From positions 4,650,001-4,714,000 of the forward strand of contig NZ_AP022583.1 of the NCBI RefSeq assembly GCF_010731635.1: a stretch of DNA of 64,000 nucleotides. The letters run 5' to 3'. Origin of the DNA: Mycobacterium noviomagense (GTDB lineage Bacteria; Actinomycetota; Actinomycetes; Mycobacteriales; Mycobacteriaceae). Of the stretch, positions 18,668-28,969 are shown in pieces (the stretch's first letter is position 1; each line of letters begins with the position of its first letter). Position numbers and translations under genes: made by a program. Below the pieces are notes generated by a model. That model did not search any database, was not told where the DNA came from, and was given only the letters and a program-made list of their open reading frames with translations.

Positions 18668-21634
18668 TCAACTCCCGAACACCTTGCGCACAACGGCTTT
18701 CGCGCGCCGGGTGACCCGCAGATAGTTGTCCAGAAACTCGTTGCCGTCATCGTTGGGCCAGCCGGCGGCCGCCGCGACGGCGTTGAGCTGCCGACCTGGC
18801 CCCGGCAACTGGTCAGTGGGCTTGCCGCGCACCAAGACCAGCGCGTTGCGAGCCCGGGTGGCCGTCAGCCAGGCCTGCCGCAGCAGCTCCACATCGGACT
18901 CGTCGAGCAGTTCGGCCTCAGCGATCGCATCCAGGGTTTCCAGCGTCGACGTGTTATGCAACGCCGGGTTGTCGTGAGCATTTTGCAGCTGCAGCAACTG
19001 CACGGTCCACTCGATGTCAGCCAAGCCACCGCGCCCCAACTTGGTGTGCCGGTTGGGATCTGCGCCACGCGGCAACCGCTCGGCATCGACGCGCGCTTTG
19101 ATGCGGCGGATCTCGCGCACTGCTTCCGCCGACACTCCGCCGGCCGGATAGCGGGTCTTGTCGGCCATCGTCAGGAAGCGCTGGCCGAGGTCTGGATCAC
19201 CGGCGACCGCCCGCGCCCGCAGCAACGCCTGGATCTCCCACGGCTGCGCCCACTGGTCGTAGTAGGCGGTGTAGGAGGCCAGTGTGCGCACAAGCGGGCC
19301 GTTGCGCCCCTCCGGACGCAGATCCGCGTCGAGCTCCAGCGGCGGGTCCGCGCTGGGAGTCCCCAGCAGAGCCCGGAGCTGTTCGGCGACCGATGCCGAC
19401 CAGCGCACCGCATCGGCGTCGCTGACCCCGGCGACCGGCTCGCAGACGAACATCACGTCGGCGTCCGACCCATAGCCGAGCTCGCCGCCGCCGAGTCGGC
19501 CCATCCCGATCACCGCGATGACGGCCGGGGCACTGCCGGCTCCGTCGTCGGGCAGGTTCACCCGGATCACCGCCTCGAGCGCGGCCTGCAGCACGGCGAC
19601 CCACACCGACGTCAGTGCCCGGCAGACATCGGTGACCTCGAGCATCCCCAACAGGTCGGCGGAGGCGATGCGCGCCAGTTCCCGCCGGCGCAGGCTGCGG
19701 GCGGCGGCGATGGCCCGGACTGGGTCGGCATGCCGACCCGCCGAGGCGATCAGCCCGTGACCCAGCGCGCCAGGCTCGACGTCGAGCAGCTTGGGACCGG
19801 ACGGCCCGTCACCGTACTGCTGGATGACCTCCGGTGCGCGCATCAGCAGCTCCGGCACGTACGCGGAGATGCCGAGCACATGCATCAGCCGCTTGGCCAC
19901 CGCAGGCTTGTCCCGCAGTGTGGACAGGTACCAGCGGTCCCCGGCCAGCGCCTCGCTGAGTCTGCGGTACGCCAGCAGCCCGCCGTCGGGATTCGGAGTG
20001 GCCGACAGCCAGTCGAGCAGCCGGGGCAGCAGCACCGACTGGACGCGCCCGCGTCGCCCGCTCTGGTTGGTCAGCGCGGCCAGATGAGTCAGCGCGCTCT
20101 GCGGTGCTTCGTAGCCCAGCGCGGCCAGCTGACGCTCCGCAGCATCGGGTGTCATGCCGCGCAGCTCCAAACCGGCCGGCCGGACTGATTCCAGCAGCGG
20201 CTGATAGAAGAGCTTGGCGTGCAGCCGTGACACCCGTACGTTGTGTCGCCGGAGTTCTTCGCGCAGCACGCCCAGCGCGTCGTGGCGGCCGTCGGGGCGG
20301 ATGTGGGCCGCGCGTGCCAGCCACCGCAGCGCCTCGTCGTCGTCTGGCGGTGGCAGCATGTGGGTGCGCTTGAGCCGCTGCAGCTGCAGCCGGTGCTCGA
20401 GCAGCCTGAGGAACTCATAGGAGGCGGTCAGGTTCGCCGCGTCGTCGCGGGCGATATAGCCGCCGCCCCCCAGCGCCGCCAGCGCATCCACGGTGGATGC
20501 AACATGAAGCGACTCGTCGGTGCGGCCGTGCACCAGCTGCAGCAGCTGCACCGCGAACTCGACGTCGCGCAATCCCCCAGTGCCGAGCTTGATTTCGCGA
20601 CTGCGAACGGCGGCCGGCACCATCTCCTCGACCCGGCGCCGCATGGCCTGCACCTCCGAGACGAAGTCTTCACGCTCGGAGGCGCGCCAGATCATCGGAC
20701 TGACCGCGGCGATGTAGCGCTCGCCGAGTTCACGGTCGCCAGCGGCCGGGCGGGCCTTGAGCAGCGCCTGGAATTCCCAGGTCTTCGCCCACCGCTGGTA
20801 GTACGCGATGTGTGACTCCAGGGTGCGGACCAGTTCACCGTGGCGGCCCTCGGGGCGCAGCCCGGCGTCCACCTCGAAGCACGCTTCGGAGGCCACCCGC
20901 ATCATCTCCCGGGCGACGCGGGTGCTGACGGGGTCGGCGCGCTCGGCGACGAAGATGACGTCGACGTCGCTGACGTAATTCAGTTCGCGTCCACCGCATT
21001 TGCCCATCGCGATGACCGCCAGTCGCGGCGCTGGCTCGTCGCCGCACATTGTTTTTTCCGCGAGCACCAGCGCCGTGGCCAGCGCGGCGTCTGCCATATC
21101 CGCCAGGTGCGCGCCGATCGCGCTGAACGCCAGCACCGGCTCGTTTTCGACCGTCGGGGCCAAGTCAAGTGCAGCCAGCATCAGCAGCTGATCGCGGTAA
21201 CGCGTGCGCAGCTCGGGTATGACTGCCTCGCTTGGGTTTTGGGTGACGCAGTCGAGGAAAATCCGGCGCAGTTGGTCAGCTGACGGCAATGTCAGGTTGC
21301 CGCCCAGCAGGCGCCAGGAGCGTGGATGTGCCACCAGGTGATCCCCGAGGGCCAGCGACGAGCCGAGCACCGCGAACAGCCGGCCCCGCAAGCTGCGGTC
21401 GCTGCGCAACGCGGCGTCCAGCTCTTTCCACCCGACGTCGGGATTCTCCGAGAGTCGGACGAGCGCGCTCAGCGCCGCATCGGCGTCCGGTGCCCGGGAG
21501 AGCGACCACAACAGCTCGACGTGCGCCTCGGTGTCCCAGCCCAACTGGGCCAGGTAGGCGCTCGCGCGCGGGTCGACCAATCCCAGGCGGCCCGTGCTGG
21601 GCACTTTTGGGCGCTGGGTGGCGGGTCTGGTCAC
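18668..21634 (-). CDS. glnE: Glutamine synthetase adenylyltransferase / adenylyl-removing enzyme
   Basis: 988-residue bifunctional enzyme that adds AMP to, and removes it from, the regulatory tyrosine of GlnA1 according to nitrogen status. Two nucleotidyltransferase domains are visible, each with the metal-binding Asp pair: the N-terminal adenylyl-removing domain with [11 protein letters not shown] (about 219-229) and the C-terminal adenylyltransferase domain with [11 protein letters not shown]. Helical linkers lie between them ([14 protein letters not shown] and the matching [14 protein letters not shown]). It is followed 41 bases upstream on the same strand by glnA2, as in M. tuberculosis (Rv2221c-Rv2222c). 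Confidence 0.96.
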   Translation of the reverse strand: MTRPATQRPKVPSTGRLGLVDPRASAYLAQLGWDTEAHVELLWSLSRAPDADAALSALVRLSENPDVGWKELDAALRSDRSLRGRLFAVLGSSLALGDHLVAHPRSWRLLGGNLTLPSADQLRRIFLDCVTQNPSEAVIPELRTRYRDQLLMLAALDLAPTVENEPVLAFSAIGAHLADMADAALATALVLAEKTMCGDEPAPRLAVIAMGKCGGRELNYVSDVDVIFVAERADPVSTRVAREMMRVASEACFEVDAGLRPEGRHGELVRTLESHIAYYQRWAKTWEFQALLKARPAAGDRELGERYIAAVSPMIWRASEREDFVSEVQAMRRRVEEMVPAAVRSREIKLGTGGLRDVEFAVQLLQLVHGRTDESLHVASTVDALAALGGGGYIARDDAANLTASYEFLRLLEHRLQLQRLKRTHMLPPPDDDEALRWLARAAHIRPDGRHDALGVLREELRRHNVRVSRLHAKLFYQPLLESVRPAGLELRGMTPDAAERQLAALGYEAPQSALTHLAALTNQSGRRGRVQSVLLPRLLDWLSATPNPDGGLLAYRRLSEALAGDRWYLSTLRDKPAVAKRLMHVLGISAYVPELLMRAPEVIQQYGDGPSGPKLLDVEPGALGHGLIASAGRHADPVRAIAAARSLRRRELARIASADLLGMLEVTDVCRALTSVWVAVLQAALEAVIRVNLPDDGAGSAPAVIAVIGMGRLGGGELGYGSDADVMFVCEPVAGVSDADAVRWSASVAEQLRALLGTPSADPPLELDADLRPEGRNGPLVRTLASYTAYYDQWAQPWEIQALLRARAVAGDPDLGQRFLTMADKTRYPAGGVSAEAVREIRRIKARVDAERLPRGADPNRHTKLGRGGLADIEWTVQLLQLQNAHDNPALHNTSTLETLDAIAEAELLDESDVELLRQAWLTATRARNALVLVRGKPTDQLPGPGRQLNAVAAAAGWPNDDGNEFLDNYLRVTRRAKAVVRKVFGS

Positions 21635-21674
21635 GACGACGACGGTAGCGCACCGTCGTCAGGGCGGTCAGGAG

Positions 21675-23015
21675 CTACAGCGACAAGTAAGTCTTGAGCT
21701 CGTAAGGGGTGACGTGGCTGCGGTAGTTCGCCCACTCCGAGCGCTTGTTGCGCAGGAAGAAGTCGAACACGTGCTCTCCCAAGGCTTCTGCGACGAGCTC
21801 GGAATTCTCCATTTGCTGCAGCGCACTGTCGAGGCTGGACGGCAACTCGCGGTAGCCCATCGCGCGGCGCTCTTCGGGGGTCAGATCCCACACGTTGTCC
21901 TCGGCCTGCGGACCCAGCGCGTAGTGCTTTTCCACACCGCGCAACCCGGCCGCGAGCAGCACCGCGAACGTCAGGTAGGGGTTGCACGCCGAGTCGGGGC
22001 TGCGCACCTCGATGCGCCGCGACGAGGTCTTGCGTGGGCTGTACATCGGGACCCGGACCAGCGCCGAGCGGTTGGCCGCACCCCACGATGCGGCGGTCGG
22101 TGCCTCGCCGCCGTGCACCAGCCGCTTGTAGGAGTTCACCCACTGGTTGGTGACGGCGCTGATCTCGCAGGCGTGCTCGAGGATGCCGGCGATGAAGGAC
22201 TTGGCCACATCGGAGAGCTGCAGCGGGTCGTCGGGACTGTGGAAGGCGTTGACTTCGCCCTCGAACAAGCTCATGTGGGTGTGCATCGCCGAGCCGGGGT
22301 ACTGCCCAAACGGCTTGGGCATGAACGTCGCCCGCACGCCCTCTCCCAGCGCGACTTCCTTGATGAGGTAGCGGAAGGTCATCACGTTGTCGGCCATCGA
22401 CAGCGCGTCGGCGTAGCGCAGGTCGATCTCCTGCTGGCCGGGGGCACCTTCGTGGTGGGTGAATTCCACCGAGATTCCCATCGATTCCAGCGCCTCGATC
22501 GCCCGCCGGCGAAAGTTCGACGCCGAGTCATGCACCGCCTGGTCGAAGTAGCCGGCGTTGTCAGCCGGAACGGGCGGCGACCCGTCGTCGGGACCGGGCT
22601 GCAGCAAGAAAAACTCGATCTCGGGATGCACGTAGCAGGAGAACCCGAGGTCGTTGGCTTTGCCGAGCTGCCGGCGCAGCACATGCCGCGGGTCGGCCCA
22701 CGACGGTGAGCCGTCCGGCATCTTGATGTCGCAGAACATGCGCGCCGAGTGGTGATGGCCGGAGGTGGTGGTCCAAGGCAGGATCTGGAAGGTCGACGGG
22801 TCGGGGTGCGCGACGGTGTCGGATTCGGAGACCCGCGCGAAGCCCTCGATGGAGGATCCGTCGAAGCCGATCCCTTCCTCGAAGGCGCCTTCGAGTTCAG
22901 CGGGCGCGATCGCCACCGACTTGAGGAATCCGAGCACATCGGTAAACCACAGCCGGACGAAACGGATGTCCCGCTCCTCCAGCGTGCGAAGCACGAATTC
23001 CTTTTGCCGATCCAT
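21675..23015 (-). CDS. glnA2: Glutamine synthetase GlnA2
   Basis: 446 residues, the exact length of M. tuberculosis GlnA2 (Rv2222c). GSI motifs: DGSSIEGFARVSESDT, HPEIEFFLL, HHEGAPGQQEIDLRYADAL, MPKPFGQYPGSAMHTHMS. The site matching the GlnA1 adenylylation tyrosine reads EDNVWDLTPEERRAMG, without the LYELPPEE motif, so this is a GSI-alpha-like enzyme probably not controlled by GlnE. Same strand and spacing with glnE suggest co-transcription. Confidence 0.96.
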   Translation of the reverse strand: MDRQKEFVLRTLEERDIRFVRLWFTDVLGFLKSVAIAPAELEGAFEEGIGFDGSSIEGFARVSESDTVAHPDPSTFQILPWTTTSGHHHSARMFCDIKMPDGSPSWADPRHVLRRQLGKANDLGFSCYVHPEIEFFLLQPGPDDGSPPVPADNAGYFDQAVHDSASNFRRRAIEALESMGISVEFTHHEGAPGQQEIDLRYADALSMADNVMTFRYLIKEVALGEGVRATFMPKPFGQYPGSAMHTHMSLFEGEVNAFHSPDDPLQLSDVAKSFIAGILEHACEISAVTNQWVNSYKRLVHGGEAPTAASWGAANRSALVRVPMYSPRKTSSRRIEVRSPDSACNPYLTFAVLLAAGLRGVEKHYALGPQAEDNVWDLTPEERRAMGYRELPSSLDSALQQMENSELVAEALGEHVFDFFLRNKRSEWANYRSHVTPYELKTYLSL

Positions 23016-23064
23016 ATCCCGAACAGTATGCAGTAGCTGTTAATTCTGTGTTACGGCTGCCGGG

Positions 23065-24606
23065 CTAACAGCGCAAGTTACCCGGCGGTGACACCTTCTC
23101 AACGAAGTAGCGAACGACCGCCGTATCGACACATTTGTCGCCGTTGAACACCGCGGTGTGCTGCGTTCCGTCGTAGGTGATCAAGGGAGCCCCGAGTTGA
23201 CGCGCCAGGTCGACACCGGCCTTATACGGGGTGGCGGGGTCGTGCGTAGTGGAGACGACGACGACCTTGCCAGGCGTTGCCGGTGCGGCCCGGTGCGGTG
23301 CCGAGGTCGCCGGCACCGGCCACAATGCGCACAAATCGCGGGGCGCAAAACCGGTGAACTGCCCGTAGCTCAAAAACGGCGCGGCTTGGCGGATCTGCCG
23401 GTCGGCGGCCACCCAGGACGCCGAGTCGCTAGGCGCCGGCGCGTCAACGCAGCGCACCGCGTTAAATGCGTCCTGCCCGTTGTCGTAGTGGCCCTGGGCG
23501 TCGCGACCGTCGTAGTCGTCGGCCAGACGCAACAGATCCGCGGGGTCGCTACCCCGTTGCAGGCCTAACAAGCCGCTGGTGAGGTACTTCCAGTACTGCG
23601 GGGTGTAGAGCGCGTTGATGGTCCCGGTGGTCGCGTCGGCGTAACCCAGCCCGCGGGGGTCCGACGTCTTGGCGGGCTTGTCGGCCAGTGGGTCGACCAA
23701 CGCGTGATAGCGGTTGACCCACTGGGCGGGGTCGGTGCCCAGCGGACAGTCGGTGGAGCGTGCGCAGTCGGCGGCGTAGTCGTTGAACGCGACCTGGAAG
23801 CCGGCCATCTGGTCGATGTTCTGCTGGACGGGCCCGACGCTGGGATCGATGGCGCCGTCGAGCACCATAGCGCGCACGTGGTCGCCGAACTGGTCGAGGT
23901 AGGCGGTGCCCAACTGGGTGCCGTAGCTGAAGCCGAGGTAGTTGATTTGTTGGTCGCCGAGCGCCTGGCGAACCGCATCCATATCCCGTGCGACGGAGGC
24001 GGTGCCGATGTTCTTCAGGAACGTCGGGCCCATCCGGTCGACGCAGCGCTGGGCCAGCTGCTGATAGACCTTCTCGATGTGCGCCACTCCGGCCTGGCTG
24101 TAGTCGACCATCGGGTCGCGCCGGTAGTCGTCGAACTCGGCGTCGCTGCGGCAGCGCACCTCCGGTGTCGAATGGCCGACGCCCCTCGGGTCGAATCCGA
24201 CCAAGTCGAAATGCTCGTTGATCGGGCTGCCGGCCAACGCCGCGCCCATGCTGGCGACCGCATCGACCGCCGACGCCCCGGGCCCACCCGGATTGACCAG
24301 CAGCGAGCCGAGCCGCTGACCAGTCGCCGGAATCCGGATCACCGCGAGCGAAGCGTGGGCGGTACCCGGATTGTCGTAGTCGACGGGCACTGCCACCGTG
24401 GTGCAGCGGGCGCTGGGGATGTCACTGGTGTCGTCGACGAACGGTGCGCAGCTGCCCCACTGCAAAGCAGGCGGCTGCGGCACCGCGGAACCCGGGGCCG
24501 GGCCGGCGCCGGATTCCGGGGTAGCCCGGGCCGGCGATCCCCCGGCGACGGCCGCCACCAGCCCGAATGAAAGCAGCGCTGAGCCAAGCTGTCTCATGCG
24601 CCCCAT
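23065..24606 (-). CDS. Exported alpha/beta hydrolase / peptidase (Rv2223c-like)
   Basis: 513 residues from ATG 24606; nearby in-frame ATGs at 24597 and 24615 are alternatives. Signal peptide (GSALLSFGLVAAVAGG). Alpha/beta hydrolase of the TAP/SlpD tripeptidyl-aminopeptidase class: LLVNPGGPGASAVD, FDPRGVGHS, nucleophile GFSYGTQ, acid HDPATPY, and His in DGTQHTAVF. Paralogous to the next gene upstream (24772-26322) with conserved order and spacing of motifs. Acts outside the cytoplasmic membrane. Confidence 0.9.
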   Translation of the reverse strand: MGRMRQLGSALLSFGLVAAVAGGSPARATPESGAGPAPGSAVPQPPALQWGSCAPFVDDTSDIPSARCTTVAVPVDYDNPGTAHASLAVIRIPATGQRLGSLLVNPGGPGASAVDAVASMGAALAGSPINEHFDLVGFDPRGVGHSTPEVRCRSDAEFDDYRRDPMVDYSQAGVAHIEKVYQQLAQRCVDRMGPTFLKNIGTASVARDMDAVRQALGDQQINYLGFSYGTQLGTAYLDQFGDHVRAMVLDGAIDPSVGPVQQNIDQMAGFQVAFNDYAADCARSTDCPLGTDPAQWVNRYHALVDPLADKPAKTSDPRGLGYADATTGTINALYTPQYWKYLTSGLLGLQRGSDPADLLRLADDYDGRDAQGHYDNGQDAFNAVRCVDAPAPSDSASWVAADRQIRQAAPFLSYGQFTGFAPRDLCALWPVPATSAPHRAAPATPGKVVVVSTTHDPATPYKAGVDLARQLGAPLITYDGTQHTAVFNGDKCVDTAVVRYFVEKVSPPGNLRC

Positions 24607-24771
24607 GGCTGTCATCGTCGCATGGTGCGCCGGTCGCCGTGGCGGCCAAATGATCACACGTTGATCACGTATCGGCAGCAGGAGCTCGGGCTCATGTCAA
24701 CGGCCCGGCTCCTCCTCATCGCGCTACACGTCCCCTAGCAAGCTGGGGTTCCCCCTGCATCGTCGCCGGGC

Positions 24772-26322
24772 TCAGCACTTCGCGCCGGACGGTGGCACAG
24801 TGCCGTTCACCAGATATGCCGTGGCGTAGTCGTCGACGCAATGGTTGCCTTGAAAGACGACGGTGTGCTGGGTTCCGTCGAAGGTGAGCAGCGCGCCGCC
24901 GAGTTGTTTGGCCAGGTCCACTCCCGCCTGGTACGGGGTGGCCGGATCATGGGTCGTCGACACCACCATCGTCGGCCCCAGCCCGGGCGCGGAGATGACG
25001 TGCGGCTTGGTGGTTGGGGGCACCGGCCAGAATGCACAGGCGGTCAACGGCGCGTCGCCGGTGAACTTGCCGTAGCTCATGAACGGCGCGATCTCGCGGG
25101 ACCGGCGGTCCTCGTCGATGACCTTGGCCCGGTCCTTGACCGGGGGCTGATCGACACAGTTGATCGCGACGCGGGCATCGTTGGCGTTGGTGTAGTGGCC
25201 GTGTGCGTCGCGGCGCATGTACATGTCGGCCAGGGCCAGCAACGTGTCGCCCCGATGGTCGGCCAGCTCGGTCAAGCCGTCGGTCAGATGGCGCCACAGG
25301 GTCGGCGTGTACAGCGCCATGATCGTGCCGACGATCGCGTCGCTGTAGCTCAGCCCGCGCGGATCGGACGTGCGCGCTGGCCTGCTGACCATCGGGTTGG
25401 CCGGGTCGACCAGCGGATCGACCAAGCTGTGGTAGACGTCAACCGATTTGGCGGGATCGGTGCCCAGCGGACAGGTCGGCGTTTTCGCACAGTCGGCGGC
25501 GAAGTCGTTGAACGCATCCTGAAATCCCTTGGCCTGGCGCAGATCTTGCTCGATGGGATCGGCGTTCGGGTCGACGGCGCCGTCGAGGATCATCGCCCGG
25601 ACGTTCTTCGGGTAGGCCTCGGCGTAGGCCGAGCCGATCCGGGTTCCATACGAGTACCCCAGGTAGGTGAGCTTGTCGTCGCCGACGGCTTTGCGAACAG
25701 CGTCCAAATCGCGTGCGACGTTGACGGTTCCGGCGTTCGCCAGGAATTCCTTGCCCATCTTGTCCACACAGCGCTGGACGAAATCCTTGGTCTCGCCCTC
25801 GATGTGCGCCACACCCGCGGGGCTGTAGTCGACTTGCGGCTCGGCGCGCAGCCGGTCGTTGTCGGCGTCGGAGTTGCACCAGATCGCGGGCCGCGACGAC
25901 GCCACCCCGCGGGGATCGAAACCGACCAGGTCGAACCGCTCGCGGACCCGCGGCGGCAGCGCCTGCACCACGCCGACGGCGGCTTCGATGCCCGACTCCC
26001 CGGGGCCGCCGGGGTTGATGATCAGCGAGCCGATCTTGTCACCGGTGGCCGGGAATCGCATCATCGCCAGGGTCGCGGAGGCGCCGTCGAGGTGGCGGTA
26101 GTCGACCGGTACCGCGATCTTTCCGCACTGGGCGCCCGGCGGAACCTTCACCGAGCTGCCGCCGCGAAAATGGCACTGCCCCCACTGCAGCGGCTGCCCG
26201 ATCTTCGGCCCGGCCTGCACGGCCCGCCCGGTAACCATCCGCGTGCAGCCTGCGACCAGCACGGTCGCGATGATCACGATCAGCGTGGTGCGCGCGATCT
26301 TGTCGCAACGAGGCAGGCCCAT
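24772..26322 (-). CDS. caeA: Exported carboxylesterase/protease CaeA (Hip1-type)
   Basis: 516 residues. Lipobox VLVAGC near residue 25 marks a lipoprotein. Catalytic triad positions: Ser in GYSYGTR, Asp in HDPATPY, His in DGTQHTVVF; also LIINPGGPGESGIEAA and FDPRGVASSRPAIWCNSD. The M. tuberculosis homologue (Rv2224c, CaeA/Hip1) is a cell-envelope serine hydrolase that cleaves GroEL2 and modulates host responses; family knowledge, not shown here. ATG 26322 gives the family N-terminus (GLPRCDKIAR); 26340 is an alternative. Paralogue downstream at 23065. Confidence 0.93.
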   Translation of the reverse strand: MGLPRCDKIARTTLIVIIATVLVAGCTRMVTGRAVQAGPKIGQPLQWGQCHFRGGSSVKVPPGAQCGKIAVPVDYRHLDGASATLAMMRFPATGDKIGSLIINPGGPGESGIEAAVGVVQALPPRVRERFDLVGFDPRGVASSRPAIWCNSDADNDRLRAEPQVDYSPAGVAHIEGETKDFVQRCVDKMGKEFLANAGTVNVARDLDAVRKAVGDDKLTYLGYSYGTRIGSAYAEAYPKNVRAMILDGAVDPNADPIEQDLRQAKGFQDAFNDFAADCAKTPTCPLGTDPAKSVDVYHSLVDPLVDPANPMVSRPARTSDPRGLSYSDAIVGTIMALYTPTLWRHLTDGLTELADHRGDTLLALADMYMRRDAHGHYTNANDARVAINCVDQPPVKDRAKVIDEDRRSREIAPFMSYGKFTGDAPLTACAFWPVPPTTKPHVISAPGLGPTMVVSTTHDPATPYQAGVDLAKQLGGALLTFDGTQHTVVFQGNHCVDDYATAYLVNGTVPPSGAKC

Positions 26323-26381
26323 GACCAACCATGCTGCCATGCGACGTCCGCACGCTCGGGCTAGCCTGCGCGCCGTGGCGG

Positions 26382-27773
26382 CTAACGAGTCGCCAGTAGC
26401 AGCTCTTCCATCCCCACCGCGAAGTCGTCGGCCAGGTTCCACAAATCCGGCAGTAGATCCGGACACGACGTGATTCCGACGTCGAGCTTGCCGTTCAGCG
26501 ACATCACGGTGATGTTGAGACCTGAGCCATGGAACACCGGTCCCAGCGGGTACATCGCCTTGACTTCACACCCGAGGAAGTACAGCGGCATCTGCGGCCC
26601 CGGCACATTCGAGATCACCAAGTTATGCACCGGCCGGCTCTGGGTCAGCCGGCTTCTGGCGTATGCCCGCATCGCCAGACCGAACACCGCCGGCGCCGCG
26701 AACTGCGACCAGTCCTGCAGTAGCGAAGCACTGATCGCCGAACTATGTTGCTTGGCAACGGAATTGGCCTCCGCAATGGACTTCAGGCGTTCTGCGGGAT
26801 CCGCGATCTGGGTCTCCAGGCGGGAGAACATGCCCGAAACTTGGTTGCGGCCAGGGCGGTCCGACTTGCCGTGCACCGAAATGGGCACCATGGCGACCAA
26901 CGACGAGTCGGGCAGCTCGCCGCGGTCGAGCAGGAATTCCCGCAGCACCCCGGAAACCAGCGCCATCACCACGTCGTTGACCTTGACGTTGAAGTGGTTC
27001 TTGACGGTCTTGATGTCGTCGAGATCCAGCTGCGCATAGGCGATGTTGCGCCTGCCGGTGATGGTGGCGTTGAACGCGGTGCGCGGCGCCGCGAAGGGCC
27101 GCGCCATGGCCTGGCCGATGCGTGCCCGCGCCAGTGTTTCCACCACAGAAGATACGGTGTTCGGCAGCACGCTCGCCAAATGCAGTGGGCGCCTTGCGAA
27201 CCGGGTCAGGCCGGTCAGCGCGATCTCGAGCTGGTTGGCGTCGCCGACGCCGTCGACCGGGTCGGGCGGCGGTGCGTCGGCTTCGGTGGTGCACAGCTGC
27301 GACATCAGGTCGGCGCCGGTGACACCGTCCACGCTGGCGTGGTGGACCTTGGTCATGACCGCCAGCCGGCCGTCTCGTTGTGGATTGGTGCCGGCGACAC
27401 CCTCGATGACCCATGTCTCCCACAGCGGCCGGCTGCGGTCCAGCGGCAATGATGCGATATGCCCGCAGATTTCGGACAATTCAGCCCGGCCGCCCGGCGG
27501 TGGCAACCCGATGCGGTGAAGGTGGCGATCGACGTCGAAGTTCTTGTCGTCCACCCAAACCGGATGGTCGAGGTTCAGCGGGCTGTTGGCCAGCTTTTCC
27601 CGAAACTGCGGCATCGCCTTCATCCGCAGCGACAAGTTGTCGCGGAACCGGTCGAAGGTGTAGCCGCCCGGCATCGTCGAGGTGTCCAAGTCGAGAATCG
27701 AGCAGACGTGCAGCGGCTGTGAGGGCGTTTCCAGGTAGAGGAAGCTGGCGTCGAGTCCGCTGAGCCGTTGCAT
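26382..27773 (-). CDS. Wax ester synthase / diacylglycerol acyltransferase family protein
   Basis: 463 residues, the usual length for mycobacterial Tgs/WS-DGAT proteins. N-terminal RLSGLDASFLYLETPSQPLH is the family opening. The condensing motif HHASVDG (144-150) matches HHxxxDG. Later conserved blocks are NDVVMALVSGVLREFL and ISNVPGPQMPLYFLG. Would esterify diacylglycerol or long alcohols with acyl-CoA at the inner membrane or lipid bodies. The start at ATG 27773 gives the family N-terminus. No such gene lies between caeA and panB in M. tuberculosis, so it is an addition here. Confidence 0.9.
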   Translation of the reverse strand: MQRLSGLDASFLYLETPSQPLHVCSILDLDTSTMPGGYTFDRFRDNLSLRMKAMPQFREKLANSPLNLDHPVWVDDKNFDVDRHLHRIGLPPPGGRAELSEICGHIASLPLDRSRPLWETWVIEGVAGTNPQRDGRLAVMTKVHHASVDGVTGADLMSQLCTTEADAPPPDPVDGVGDANQLEIALTGLTRFARRPLHLASVLPNTVSSVVETLARARIGQAMARPFAAPRTAFNATITGRRNIAYAQLDLDDIKTVKNHFNVKVNDVVMALVSGVLREFLLDRGELPDSSLVAMVPISVHGKSDRPGRNQVSGMFSRLETQIADPAERLKSIAEANSVAKQHSSAISASLLQDWSQFAAPAVFGLAMRAYARSRLTQSRPVHNLVISNVPGPQMPLYFLGCEVKAMYPLGPVFHGSGLNITVMSLNGKLDVGITSCPDLLPDLWNLADDFAVGMEELLLATR

Positions 27774-27957
27774 TGAGCGATGGTATGTCCGCGGTGCAGC
27801 CGCGGCATCCGAATCGCTCAACGACCGGCGGTGTGACAAAGTCCACTGGACCTGCTATGGGTAGCCGTTGGCGCAGATGGCAGACTGGGACTGTCCAACG
27901 AACCCGGGGACCCGACGAGGCCACGAGGATCGAACCGACCAACTCTCGAGGACAACG

Positions 27958-28803
27958 ATGTCTGAGCACACTGTTTATGGGGGGACTTCGGCCGCCACCG
28001 GCACGCCGCGAACCAAGACGCGCGTCCATCATCTGCAGAAGATGAAGGCCGACGGCCACAAGTGGGCCATGTTGACCGCCTACGACTACTCCACCGCGCG
28101 GATCTTCGACGACGCCGGCATTCCGGTGCTGCTGGTCGGTGATTCGGCCGCCAACGTCGTCTACGGCTACGACACGACGGTGCCGATCTCCATCGACGAG
28201 CTCATCCCGCTGGTTCGCGGTGTGGTGCGCGGCGCACCGCACGCGCTCGTCGTCGCCGACCTGCCGTTCGGAAGCTATGAGGCCGGACCCGCCGCAGCGC
28301 TGGCGGCGGCGACCCGGTTCATGAAGGAGGGCGGCGCGCACGCGGTCAAGCTGGAAGGCGGCGAGCGGGTCGCCGAACAGATCACCGCCCTGACAGCAGC
28401 AGGCATCCCGGTGATGGCGCACATCGGATTCACCCCGCAAAGTGTCAACAGCCTGGGCGGCTTTCGGGTGCAAGGCCGCGGGGATGCCGCCGAGCAGACC
28501 ATCGCAGACGCGATCGCCGTCGCCGAGGCCGGCGCCTTTTCCGTCGTAATGGAGATGGTTCCGGCGGAACTGGCCACCCAGATCACGGGCAAGCTGACCA
28601 TCCCGACCATCGGGATCGGGGCCGGTCCGAACTGCGACGCCCAAGTGCTGGTCTGGCAGGACATGGCCGGGCTCACCAGCGGCAAGACCGCACGCTTCGT
28701 CAAGCACTTCGGTGATGTTGCGGGCGAATTGCGCAGGGCTGCAATTCAATACGCCCACGAGGTGGCCAGCGGCGCCTTCCCCGCCGACGAGCACAGCTTC
28801 TGA
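27958..28803 (+). CDS. panB: Ketopantoate hydroxymethyltransferase
   Basis: 281 residues, the M. tuberculosis PanB length. First step of pantothenate synthesis: 2-oxoisovalerate plus methylene-tetrahydrofolate to ketopantoate. Motifs: [35 protein letters not shown] (metal-binding Asp), [39 protein letters not shown] 27958 has a weak CGAGGA ribosome site. Followed by a strong hairpin. Confidence 0.96.
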   Translation: MSEHTVYGGTSAATGTPRTKTRVHHLQKMKADGHKWAMLTAYDYSTARIFDDAGIPVLLVGDSAANVVYGYDTTVPISIDELIPLVRGVVRGAPHALVVADLPFGSYEAGPAAALAAATRFMKEGGAHAVKLEGGERVAEQITALTAAGIPVMAHIGFTPQSVNSLGGFRVQGRGDAAEQTIADAIAVAEAGAFSVVMEMVPAELATQITGKLTIPTIGIGAGPNCDAQVLVWQDMAGLTSGKTARFVKHFGDVAGELRRAAIQYAHEVASGAFPADEHSF

Positions 28804-28840
28804 TTCCTACAGCCGTGTTCGCCGGGCCCTGCCCGGTCAC

Positions 28841-28890
28841 CAGACGCAAAATCACCCGACTGCCCGCCGTTTAGGGTGCTTTTGCGTCTG
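28841..28890 (+). terminator. Long hairpin between panB and the CYTH-CHAD gene
   Basis: Inverted repeat with 17-nt arms: CAGACGCAAAATCACCC at 28841-28857 and GGGTGCTTTTGCGTCTG at 28874-28890. One internal mismatch and a 16-nt loop. It starts 38 bases after the panB stop. It lacks the 3' U-run of a classical terminator, but the symmetry suits a stable transcript end or processing signal. From memory, similar AGACGCAAAA/TTTTGCGTCT hairpins recur between genes in mycobacterial genomes. Confidence 0.6.
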
Positions 28891-28969
28891 CTCGCGCGTG
28901 CGCACCGCGATATGGCACGCTCAGCAGTGAAACCCTCTTAGACCGCGGCGCAGCACCTCGGAGGCGAAC

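Noticed and set aside
24732-24755. GC-rich palindromic stretch (CCCC...GGGGTTCCCC) between the two exported hydrolase genes
   Set aside because: Arms are short with a bulge and there is no U-run; not strong enough to call a terminator or repeat.
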